A DNA stretch of 64,000 bases from Vanrija pseudolonga. Taxonomy: Eukaryota; Basidiomycota; Tremellomycetes; Trichosporonales; Trichosporonaceae. Below the pieces are notes generated by a model that saw only the letters and a list, made by a program, of their open reading frames with translations, did no database searches and was not told the DNA's origin. Shown one piece after another: positions 43,721-54,394 of this stretch. Positions within the stretch are counted from its first letter, which is position 1. The number at the start of each line of letters is the position of its first letter. Both the position numbers and the translations under genes were made by a program. The stretch lies in NCBI RefSeq assembly GCF_020906515.1, contig NC_085852.1, positions 2,480,001 through 2,544,000 of the forward strand, written 5' to 3'.

Positions 43721-46700
43721 TCACGCCCACCCCAGCAGCTTGATGTCCGGCTTGAAGCCAGCCCGCTCGAGCATCTGCCTGCACCCGTCAGCCACTGCCC
43801 TTCCCCCCTCGCAACTCACAAGTAGTTGCCCTTGAGCTACACCTGTTAGCATCTCCTCTCCCACCCGCGCTCACCGTTTCACAGTGCTGATACGCCGACG
43901 GAACCGATACACACAGCGAGATGGCCAGCATGCACCAGCGCTGGCCCTGGGCGTACCGCTTGTACCTGGTGGGTCAGCTCGTTGGGGCGGCTTAACCCAC
44001 CTCAGGTGCTCAGTCCCCTCTCCCCACGCTGTGGAAACCAGCCACTCGCCCTCCTCATCAGGATAGGCATCCGCCCCACCTGGCGCGTCAACGACCGCCT
44101 TGGCCTTGGTGAGCAGGTTGAAAGCCTTGTCACCATTCTCCTCGCCGCCCCGGTGCAGAAGGCTGAGGACGAGCGATCGATTCCACCGGGCGTAGTTGAC
44201 CACGTCCGCCGGGGAGTCGAGAGGAGCGCACTCAAGGACGCGCTGGAATTCAGCTACTGCTCCCGCCTCCTACTCACCTCAAGCACTCGGCAAGTCACTG
44301 GGTTGCAGTGGTCAGCACCACCCTAACCACGCCAACTCACACTTCGTTGGACAATGACGATAGTGGGCCTAGGGTGTCAGTCTTGGCTTGACCAGCTAGC
44401 TGCTCGCTCACCATCACCGAAACCACAGAGATCAGAGACATGCGAGAGTCGCCACGCTGATCAACATCACCGGCCATTTTCTGCTCAACCTTGGAACACA
44501 GATCCTTGGCGTCAGTCTTTGAAATACTCCCAACCCACCTCGCTCATGACATTAAGCCTGTCCCAGTTGGATTGGTCGCACAGCAAGGCGGCTTCATGCT
44601 GAACCAGAGTGTGGATCATCGTATTAAACGGCTCCGCATTGGCATGCGCCGCCTCGATGTTGTCGATGGCCATGCGAACGTACACAAGGTATTCCATGAG
44701 CCGGTCGGCCAGTTCGCTCTGCTGGTTCAGCGTGTCTCCCGTCCTTGACCTACCTTTTCCTCGCCTGGTTCCATCTCGCTGTAGCCGCTCACTGGAGTGT
44801 ATTAGCACGCGCTCACCGTCACGACCACTCACTCTTGCCTTGGAGGCACGCGAAACAGCAGGTCGCGTAGTGAACGGCGATGTCGGGGTCACAATCAATA
44901 GGTGCGATGGCCTGGTACAGGGAGATGATCTGTGACGTTAGCCTCGCCGCCCCATCTCTGCCCTCACCATCCCCGTGTAGTCGAACAGCTCGGACACGAG
45001 TGCAGAGGGCCATGTCATGGCGCCAGTCACTCCAACGTTGAACGCTTCGCATTGTCAGCGACACGACAATGACACCATCTCCCCCATGCCCCTGACATAC
45101 CAGTCTTGTAGAGCCAGGCAATCTCCTTGACATACTCGGCCCCTTCACCGCTCTGGTAGAGATGGTTGACGATTTCAGCAGCTGAAGTGTTGTCAGACTC
45201 GAGTATCCCGCATGCCCTACCGCCTCCCATGTAGTTGACGAAAGTCGCCGCGAGCTCCTCACTGGTGGGTCAGTCGGCGAAACAAGGAGACATCTCACTT
45301 GCTGTTCTCCGCTCTCATCTGCGACATTGTCGACTCGACAAGGCACCTGCATATCAGTACAGTTCAATTCCGGAGGGAGCAACCCTGCTTACCTGACGAG
45401 CGTGATACTGTGCGTGTGGATGTTTGAGGCAAGTGCAGGGTTCCTCAAGGCTTCGAGAAGCGCCTGTAGGCTCTTTTCCAGAGCACCGTGCATCTTCTTC
45501 TCCACAGAGACTTGACTGCAAGCGAGATTCAGCTAAAGCTACCTTGAAACGCTAACACCGTAATACTCACACCATCAAGAGCAACTGCTTGCTGTCGAGG
45601 TCATTGCAGTTGAGGATCGCGCTGATGGCAGAAACGGCTGGCAATAGTCAGCTCAATCATGGAGTTTGAACGCACCGGCAAGCTCTCTCCCTTGCTGGGC
45701 GGCTATGAGAAAGCCAAGGTAGTGCGTCGAAGCCTCCGTGGCAGGGGACTGGTCGAGATGTGCTTGAGCAGCAACGAAGTCTCCTGCGTTGATGCAGCAT
45801 AGGGCGGCCTTGCTGGTCGGTCAGCATAAAGTTCTGTCTGAATCTGAACGCACCGCCGACACTTAGACGCATTGTCACGTCCCCAAGGCATAAGAGCCTT
45901 GTGGCACCCGAGCGCATCTTCCACAGTCAGCCGACGCTCATGACAATCTGCTACACTCACACCACTCGGCAGCGTGTAAGAAGTTGGATGCTTTCGCCGA
46001 TGACTCTCCGAAGCCCCAGATAATCTGGAGATCAGCTAGCCCTTGTAATGTGTGGTATCTCACCGTTTGGCAGGCAGCCGCGCTGGCTTTCCCGTCGAGT
46101 TCAACTTCTGCCGTGCTAATCCCTATTCTGTCAGCTCAACAGTCAGGCAAAAGTCGCTCACTGTCCAGCGCCTGCTTAGCTACACGCAGGGCTGTTTGCT
46201 TGTCCTTCTCTAACTTGCGAACACCAATCAAAATGCCGACGATAATGCGCGAAATGTGAGTGGCGCCAGCATTGACCTCCAAGCCTTTGTTGAGGAGCTC
46301 TTGGCGAGCAAAGCGCTGCAGATCGGGGCTGAAGTTAGCGCAACCATGCTTCAACCGCCTTACTAGTGCGTGAGGGAAGAAATCTCTCCCAGAAGCCTGT
46401 GTGTGTTAAAACCGTTTGAAGAAGACGACTTACTCGACAACAGTCTCCTCTGTCAACTTCACCGCTTCGATAATGGCTGATAGGGCTGAGAGGTTAGACA
46501 CACGAACCATCTTGATTCTCACCAGCCCTGACATCCTCTTCCTTGGCCTGTTGCTGCTGAAGCATCTGGAGCTGGAGAATCTTGACATCGTGGACGTTGC
46601 GGGGGTCCTAGAGTGCTTAGTACTGGCCATTGTTTAATCTCTCACGAGTGTGTTTGTCACAGCGACGAGATCGGACAGCATCTTGCCGACTCGCTCCAAG

Positions 46701-48024
46701 TTGGAGGCATCAAGAGGCCTGAGGAGTTCCACACGAGCTGAAAGGTGGTTAGAACTCGTCCGGGTTATCGAAACTCACTCGCGCTGCGCAACAATGCCAT
46801 CTGGAAGAGTCAGCAAGATGAGAACTAGAGGCTTCAACGTACCTGCAGCTCCTCAAGACCCAGGAGCGGTCCCATAGTCTTCGCCCTCTCCACGACTTCT
46901 AGGCCCAGGGGAAACCAAGTTCCAGCCTCCTGCGAGGCTCCTTTGCGGAGAGTTTCACCGACAGCGAACACCCTCTGCCCGATCGTGAGGAGCTATTCTG
47001 TAAGTTGTGTGACGGGTGCGGGTGTTCTTACATTGCTACCACCGAGAATACCGTCGGTGTCGATGGCTGCAGGGTTAGCTGCCGCACCAATTGAAACACT
47101 TGCATGTAGATTTCTCGATCATCGACAATGCGAGGTCGTAGTTGGCGTCAACGATAGCCTGGGAGGTCAGCTCAACGAGTGCACCAGCTCCTACAATGTC
47201 AGAACGGGCGAGGTAGTAGAGAGTGAGTGCGGATAGGCGACTCTTCGCTTCAGCGGGGTCATCAGTGTCGGCTGGGTCTGAATTGAGGAGACGTTGCTCC
47301 AGCTGCGCCCGTTAGGAATTGAACCTAAGGTGTCAGTACCTCTGCGGCCCTCTCGCACAGTGAGTTCGCCTTGAGTGAGTCACCAGCAACTGTGAGAGTC
47401 AGCAGTTGTGATTCACTCTGGGCGTACGAGAAAGTGAAGATGCCGCCTTGGATGCCAACATCAGAAGGCGGCTCAGGACTGGAGTCAGCTCCGCGGCCCC
47501 ACGCCCTGCAGCTCACATGGCCCGAGAACTCCGGGAGACGTAGCTGCGTCAATAAGCTTGAAGGCGACATACTTGACTGGGATGTCATGTCAGCACAAAT
47601 GAACGTTACCGGAGGAGACTCACTCTGGGCAACAACGAGCAAGTCTTCCTTGGCCGCCTCAGGGCTGTTGGCCATCTTGTAGTCGGCGGAGAAGGCAAAG
47701 TTCCAGATGCGGATGCCTGAAGCGTGAGCTGGTACGGGTCGACGGGGTACAGGAAGAGGGGACCCACCTTCCTCGTCCAGCCAGTCAGAGTGCTTAAGAT
47801 CCTCATCACCGCCGCCTCGACGCCTGTTGGGTCGGCGAGGAAGTCCATCTACGGCGAGAGCGAGGGTGTGAATAGATGCAGAGAGTTGGGCGCGGTCATC
47901 AGGAGAAGTGTGGGGGGTTGTGGGGACTGCGACTTGGCTTGCTACTTGGTAGAAACCCTGCAGTGCTTCTGAAGGTCGCGTCAGCAGGTGTGCCATGCTT
48001 TCTACCTGCCTTGGACTGCGGCAT
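43721..48024 (-). CDS. ZIP4: ZIP4/SPO22-like meiotic TPR protein, highly intron-interrupted
   Basis: At least twenty short exons (introns mostly 35-55 bases) run from ATG 48,024 (19-base exon 1, 48006..48024; exon 2, 47768..47968) to the stop at 43,721. I did not fix every junction. Family marks in order: 'FAFSADYKMANSPEAAKEDL', 'KYVAFKLIDAA', 'LASKAASSL', 'GDSLKANSLCERAAE', 'KAALCCINAGDFVAAQAHLD', 'THYLGFLIAAQQGRELA', 'LVRCLVESTMSQM', 'GEWLVSTAW' and a C-terminal 'YAQGQRWCMLAISL'. These fit the SPO22/ZIP4 family, a TPR scaffold of the ZMM group that promotes meiotic crossovers on chromosome axes. The high intron count is usual for meiotic genes in basidiomycetes. The intron after 'CERAAE' looks like a tRNA T arm. 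Confidence 0.75.
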
Positions 48025-48757
48025 GAGAGGGAGCTGCCATCTTGTGGACGACAGCGAGTGAGTAGATAGGGGGATGAGAAGGACGGTGAAGGGAAGAGAA
48101 GCGTGTCAGTTGGAATTGAGATGTTGTAGAGTCAAGTGTGAGAGGAATGGAGCGAATGGAGGAAGGCGAGGAAGGCGAGGAAGACGACGAGAAAGAGAAG
48201 AGCGAGCGACGCGTTGCACCTGGCGTGGTGCAGTCTATTTGGTTCTGACTTGTGATTGATCAAGTCGGGGCCCCGTGCCTAACTGGGTATGTCTTCCGTC
48301 ATCCACCCTGAAAATGAGACAGATAAGGTAGGCGTGCAGGTGCATTTGGGTGAAGCCGCATTTGCCACCCACCCCAGCCCACCCAGCCCAGTCAACCGAC
48401 TGGCTGGGCTGAGCCTGGCTGGTCGTTCACCTCCACCACCACCTGCCGCCGCCGCTCCCGGCCTGTCTCACACCCACCCTGCGGGGCGTCACAGTCACAC
48501 GGCCGCCTGGCAACCGCCGCCGCCGCCCTCTCGCTACCCACCCACCCACCCGTGCTTCTCTCTCCCCACTCTTCTCCTCTCTCCTCAACCCCCCTTCAAC
48601 GCGTATCATCACCTCATTTCTCTCTTCTCACAGCCACCAACCCGACTCGCAGTCACAAGCCCACCCAGGCTACTAGAGTTGCAGAGGTCACCCACACCTC
48701 GTCGCAGTCACTCAACCTCACCACCGACGTCACCTTGCCCGTCGCCACCCGCGCGCC
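48025..48757. other. Divergent promoter region between ZIP4 and the FHA gene
   Basis: About 730 bases. Pyrimidine-rich leader sequence with CCACC repeats precedes the FHA gene. The plus-strand frame at 48,289-48,831 is Pro/Ser low complexity and overlaps the true first exon in another frame; I do not call it. Confidence 0.5.
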
Positions 48758-51144
48758 ATGGCGTGGTTCAACCCCCTCACATCGCCCTCGGCCCTCGAGC
48801 CGCCCAGCTACCCCATAGAGTCTGGCAGTGAGTATCCCGCGAGCATGCGGCACTGCCGTGCCTATGCGCGCCGCTGACGCGTCAAACGCTAACTTGATCA
48901 CTCAGCCAAGTACCTCCGCCTGACCATTCTTGATTCACATGATAAGGAGACTGCACGCGACTTGACGGTCGACGACCTCATTCTGTCGCTCGCCGACGTG
49001 TATGGCGACAAGAATACCGAGGGCGGCTACCACATTGGGCGCAAGTCTTCTCGCAACACCCCCCAGGTGCGTTACTTCGGGGCAAGGAGTTGGCGATCGC
49101 GCGCTGCGCCGCTCAATGACTGTCCCGTGATCCCATCTCCCATTACGCCCTCATACTAGCGCCGGGGGCGAGCACCGCTAACACATTCCAGGCCTTTACT
49201 TCCAGAGTTCTCTCGCGCAGCCATGCGCGCTTTGTCGTGGACGTCTACGGTCGCGTCTTCGTCCACGACCTCGAGAGCATGCATGGGACGTCTATTCAGG
49301 CGGCGCCTGGCAGCTTGCCTATCACTGTCCCCTCGGGTCGCGCTGTTCAAGTCCTGGACGGTGACGTGCTCATCTTTGGCAAGCAGATCTCCATGAGGGG
49401 CCAGCACCACCAACCTCTTCGCCTCAAGACCACGTTCCGCTTCCCGGCCGCCGGCAAGCTCGAGAGCGATCGCCAACGCCGTACCGAGGCCACGTTTGCG
49501 GCTGAGGATGACATCTACCTCGTCGACTCGCATCTTAACCCTTCGCCTAACGCTCAGAACGGCCAGTCTACCCGTCGCTTCAGCTACGGTATTCCCGAGT
49601 CGCTCCTTTACGAGTCTGACGCCGATGAGGATCTTCCGCGCGGCACGCCGACCGACGACATGGGCGACCGAGCCAACGACGACATTATCGTCATCGAGGA
49701 CGACGAGGACGACAATGTGCTCCCTGGCTCGTTCCAGTCTGTGGTTACTGTCGAGCCAGTGGTTGCTGTGGACGACAATGACATCACTGTGAACATTGAG
49801 CGCGTCAACGAGGCGCCAGCTCGCCCAGTCACCAACCTCGTCTCGGCTCCTACCATCGACCTCACCTCGTCGTTCAGCGAGGCCGGTGACGCCGACAACG
49901 ACCGCGACCAAGGTGAGGACTATGGCGAAGCCGGCGACTTCATCGAGCCTGGCGCACACGTCTCATATGACCCCTACGAGGACGACCACTATGACGACAA
50001 TGAACCCTCGGATCACGACGAGGACGACCGTGTCTCGAACGCCTCGTCGGGTTACCGCCCCGAGGTGGTTTTGTCCCCACCTTACCGCCTCGACTCTCCT
50101 GGAGCCGACGACGAGGAGGACTCCGTCCATGAGGAGGACCGTGAGGCCTCTCCAGACCCCTTCCGGCAGCCACTGGCCGACCTCCCCGACATCGAGCTTG
50201 CATTTGACCAAGTCGCCGAACAGGTGGTCGCTGAAGTGCAGGCCACCTTCGGCGACGCCCTTGACCGTCTCTTCAACGACTTTGGTGGTGACCGCGACAA
50301 CATCTCGGACGGCGAGTCGAACCATGCCACTGCTGCCAGCGAGCGCCCGGCCGCCAGTCTCGCCGCCCCAGCCAGCCACCCTGGCTTCTACCACTCGGAC
50401 GACGATGCGGCTTCTGAAGGCCGCAACTTGGACGATTACGACTCGAACGGCCACGAGGACGAGGATGATGATGAGCACGATGATGACGATGACTCTGACA
50501 AGGACTTGGGCTCCGAGTCCGAGGCTAAGGCGTCCGACGATGAGGACGACAGTGAGAATGAGTCGATGTCTGAGGACGAGGATGAACACAACGACGACGT
50601 TGTGAAGGAGTGCGTTTATCAGAGGCTTTGGGAGGCAGAACATGGGCTGACACTTCACAGGAAGTCTGACAGGGATGCTGTTGTGGCGACACCGGGCACC
50701 CAGGACAAGAGCGTCGGCGTCTCATCCTACCACACTGCTGCAGCGCTGCCATCGCCTCCTCTGTCGGCGGGCAATGACAGCCCGGTCTACTCCACCAATG
50801 TGCGTGAGCTCGAGGAGCTCGTCGCTACGCCAACGGCCACGCGCACGGCAGGACTTCTCACTCCACCGTCGACCCGCAAGCGGACATTTGCCGCCATGGA
50901 GGACGCAGAGGTCGATGCGACTGGTGCCGCTCCCGACGACAATGTCTCGGTTGCTCTCGAGACCCCTACCAAGACCGGCTCTGCCAAGGCCGAGGCTACT
51001 GCCGCCGTGCCCGAGGTCGAGCCGCCGGCTCGCCCGGCCAAACGCCAGCGCAGCCTCGCCGGCGACATTGGCATCCTCGTCCTAGGCGTTACCATTGGCG
51101 CCGTGGGCACGATCGCGGGCCTGCTCCAGCTCGCGGGCGAGTGA
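48758..51144 (+). CDS. FHA-domain protein with acidic middle and C-terminal membrane anchor
   Basis: Model: join(48758..48827, 48906..49066, 49192..51144), 727 aa. An N-terminal FHA domain (about residues 24-135) has 'HIGRKSSRN', 'SRVLSRSHARFVVD' and 'VFVHDLESMHGTSI', the GR, SxxH and HGT-type signature of phosphothreonine binding. Residues 170-470 are extremely acidic (Asp/Glu runs). The last 25 residues form one hydrophobic helix 'ILVLGVTIGAVGTIAGLL', typical of a tail anchor. FHA plus a tail anchor recalls SLMAP and yeast Far9/Far10 of the STRIPAK complex at ER and nuclear membranes, but the coiled coil expected there is not obvious. I infer a membrane-tethered phospho-reader; STRIPAK membership is unproven. 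Confidence 0.82.
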
Positions 51145-51345
51145 GCTACCGGCGTGGGTGAATGGAGCGCCAGCGCGTGAGCTGCGCCAGCCCTCCCCGG
51201 TCGTTGTACAGCATGTATGTATTCACAAAGATACCCTTGTACGGGGTTTGGTCGTAGCGTGTTGATTGCCGTAGTGTGTTTGATGGCCGTATGGATGTGT
51301 ATGAGCAAGTCACAATGGTGCATAGTGGTGGGAGAGTGGGGTCGC

Positions 51346-52609
51346 CTATGGCAAGTACACATCCTCGCCGTTCTGGACATACAAGTCGCGCACGATATCG
51401 CGCAGCCCGCCCTGGAAGTGGTCCCATGCTTCGTCCTTGAAGCCGAGCATGGCGCCATTATGCACGCCGCCGACATCCTGGTAAAACTCGACGGCGACGC
51501 CGTCGCGGCGCATGCCCTTGACGAGGGCCTCGATCTCGCCGATGAACACCTCGCGCGTGCCGGCCCAGATGTAGACGCGCGCGCTGGCAAGGCTGCGCCA
51601 CGCGCCCTCGTCCGCAAGCGCAGGGGAGAACAGGCGCCCGCGCACCGCGTCGGGCGTGTAGTGGCGGGCGGCGGAGCGGGCCGCGCGCGCCAGCGACGGC
51701 GGGTAGATGAGGTCTGTGCCCTTGTTGGTGTTGTACGTGTCCGACGACGCCGTGAAGTCTGCCCACGGGGACAGGAGCGCGAGGCCGCCCGGCGCCGGCT
51801 GGCCCGTCGCGGCCAGCTGCGCCACGAGCGCGAGCGACAGATGCCCGCCCGCCGAGTCGCCCACGACGATAATGTCGCGCGCAGCGAAGCCCAGCGTGGC
51901 CGTCGCGTACTCCCATGCCGCGAGCGCGTCGAGCAGCGGCGCGGGGAAGGCGGTCGCGGCGTCGGCGGCCTTGCGGTACTGCACGCCGAGGAGACGGAGC
52001 GCCGTGCTCTGCGCTATCTCGCCGCCAAACGGCGTCCAGAGCGGGTGGCCGCCGATGTAGGCGCTGAGGCGTGAGCTCGTGTCCACTGGCTGGCGCGCCG
52101 ACTCACCCGCCATGGAGGTAGAAGAGCAGCTTCTCGCCCTTGGCGGCCTTTGCGCCGCCCTTGCCGCGTGCACCAGGCGGGCTGACGATGAACCCTGGCC
52201 GCTTGGCGGGCTTGACCACCTCCGGGCCGAGGGTGAACGCCTCCTGTGGCCGCGAGCTCGGGGGCACAGTGACGACGTGCACGTCCATCGCGCCGTACAC
52301 CTTGCGCGTGGTGCCCGGGTCGAGCGAGTGCGGCGTCGTGGTTGCCGCCTCGTCCCAGCTCTCGGGGGCGCGGAAGCCGCCGTTCACGCGCATCATGGTG
52401 CTGAACGCGCGCCCGAAGAGGTACATCTTGAGGTTCTTGGTGCGCGGGCTGAGCGCGTAGAGCAACGCGTAGAACGGCAGCGACGCGAGCGCGGCCAGCA
52501 TCGCGAACAGCGCGCGCAGCTTGTACCTGCCGAACGGGATGCCGTCCTCCGCGCCCGCGTCGGGCGCCGTGCGGAGCGCCGCGGTGGTCTCGGCGGCGGC
52601 GGGGGCCAT
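51346..52609 (-). CDS. Alpha/beta hydrolase (hormone-sensitive-lipase-like, steryl acetyl hydrolase type)
   Basis: Model: complement(51346..52063, 52107..52609), 406 aa, one 43-base intron inside the oxyanion motif; splicing rebuilds 'YLHGGAYIGGHP'. Marks: an N-terminal membrane segment ('LRALFAMLAALASLPFYALL'), the HGG oxyanion motif, nucleophile 'VVGDSAGGHLSLAL', an acidic-residue region 'AGTREVFIGEIEAL' and the His in 'DVGGVHNGAMLG'. This is the alpha/beta hydrolase-3 fold shared by arylacetamide deacetylase and yeast Say1, which removes acetyl groups from sterols in the ER. A membrane-bound ester hydrolase is well supported; the substrate is inference. Confidence 0.87.
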
Positions 52610-53101
52610 GGTGGTGCTGGTTGTGCTGGTGGTGGTGGATGGGTGGATGAGGGGAACGAGGCCAGCGGGGCCGGGACGCTGCTTTTATTGCGTCACTGCC
52701 TTGGTGGGGACCAGAGTGGCTGAAGTTGATAGCCGGCGGGAGGGGTTTCCGGCCATCATCCCAGTCAGCCCCTGGGCGTCATCTGCGTAGGATCGACGGC
52801 GCAGCGCGGCACAGCGCGCAGCGCGCCGCTGTCCAAGCGAGGCGAGTGCGGTTATCGTGCCCAGCGCATGTCGCAATGACGGTATGCGGCACGCAACAGA
52901 CAGACGATAGGCTGTGGCATGTCGCCGAACTCGACGCCCCCCGCCGCGCCGTGCGCCACAATCAGCGTGCGTCACAGCCAGCAGCCAGGGCGGGCGGGGC
53001 CGTATAATCTCGCCCTTTGCCGGGCGCGGGAACCTTCCGAATCGGCGATGCGATATCACGCGAACGCCATCGGTTTACTTGTCATCGCACAATCACCCAC
53101 G
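52610..53101. other. Divergent intergenic region
   Basis: About 490 bases between the alpha/beta hydrolase (-) and the J-protein gene (+), probably a shared promoter region. No repeats or genes seen. Confidence 0.5.
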
Positions 53102-54332
53102 ATGAACGCGCTCCGACCAGCCACCAGCACACTACGGCTATGCACGCGCGCACCGGCGCCCACACGACGCGCGGCGCACACCGCCGCGATCGACCCCGAC
53201 CGCGACCGCGATAATGCACAGGCGGGCCCATCACGCCCCCGTATCCGCCATGACTCTGACTACCGCTTCCCGCGGACTGGGCGCCGCGGGGGGCCGCCGG
53301 ATCCGTACGAGGTCATGGCGCTCACTCGCGGTGCTAGCGCCGCGGACATCAAGGCCAAGTGTGAGTCGAGTCGCTGCGGCGGCGGTGAGCTCGCGACGCC
53401 GAGCCCGCTCGTGTGAGCTCGGCGAAGTTGCGTTGCTTTCAATGCCGCGCCCCACCTCGCGACCTCGCTGACGCTCGCTCCGCAGACTACAAACTCGCGC
53501 TCATCCTGCACCCGGACAGCTCGCACCCCTCCGCGTCGGCAGAGCACTTCGCGACGCTCAACAGGGCGTACAAGCTGCTCTCGTCGCCCGCCTCGCGCGC
53601 GAGCTACCTCCAAACGGGCACAGGGTGGTCCGGCACGCCGGCAGACGGCGGCGCACGGCCGGAGCCATCAGCCGACCACTGGATGCGCGAGGCGGTGCAC
53701 CGCGCGAAACGCAACGGCGCGGGGCAGTACGACGCGCACGGGTGGGGCAAGGCGGGCTTCCGCGCGTCCGAGGCCGGCAGCGGCGCGTGGAAGCGCTACG
53801 GCGACGCGAGCGACTGGTACACTTTCGAAGAGGCCAACCTCAACCAAGGGGGCACAGGCAGCGGCGACCCGCGATACATGAGCAACAACAAGTTTGTCAT
53901 TGTCGTCGCGGCACTCATGGGCATCGGGCTCTGGGTGCAGCTTAGCCGCGTGGGCAAGGTCACGGATAGTACCAGGGAGCATTTGGTGGACCGGCATGTG
54001 CAGTGAGTAGCGCGCGGAGCGGCCACGCGCAGCGTGGGCGCGGCGCCGCGCGTGGTGGAGATACTGGCGCCAGTACTTCAGACCAGTTACACGCGCCACA
54101 GCCCAACCCTTGTCGCTCGCTCGCTGACGCTCGCTCTCTCCGCAGCGCCGCAAACGCCCTCGACGAAGCCCGCCGCGAGGCCCTGATCCACGGCAAAGCC
54201 CGCCGCGAGCACATCCGGCGCCGAGTAAACGAGCTCAAGACGATCGAGGCGTGCGAAGCAGGGGGAGGGGAGCATGGTATCGTCCCCGTCAGCAATGGGC
54301 CGGGCGACAAATCGCGGCCACAGGGGCAGTGA
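53102..54332 (+). CDS. Mitochondrial-type J-domain (DnaJ-like) membrane protein
   Basis: Model: join(53102..53360, 53486..54002, 54146..54332), 320 aa, introns of 125 and 143 bases, long for this window. The Arg/Ala-rich N terminus ('LRPATSTLRLCTRAPAPTRR') resembles a mitochondrial presequence. The J domain covers about residues 66-125: 'DPYEVMALTRGASAADIKAK', then 'LALILHPDSSHP' with the HPD tripeptide that stimulates Hsp70, then 'ATLNRAYKLLSSPASRASY'. One membrane segment follows at about residues 222-240 ('FVIVVAALMGIGLWVQL'), then a charged helical tail. J domain N-terminal plus a later membrane span resembles small mitochondrial J proteins of animals and fungi (DNAJC4-like). The partner is presumably mtHsp70. 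Both introns end with the same 18-base GC-rich segment. Confidence 0.82.
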
Positions 54333-54394
54333 CGACGACGTAACTTCATGCGACATTATCCTATGGCTATGCTTACAGTCCAGTCCAACGCAGT

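Noticed and set aside
50606-50664. Possible additional intron in the FHA gene (ends ...CTTCACAG)
   Set aside because: A branch-like CTGAC and CACAG acceptor are present, but every plausible GT donor breaks the frame, whereas reading through keeps one open frame to the tail anchor.
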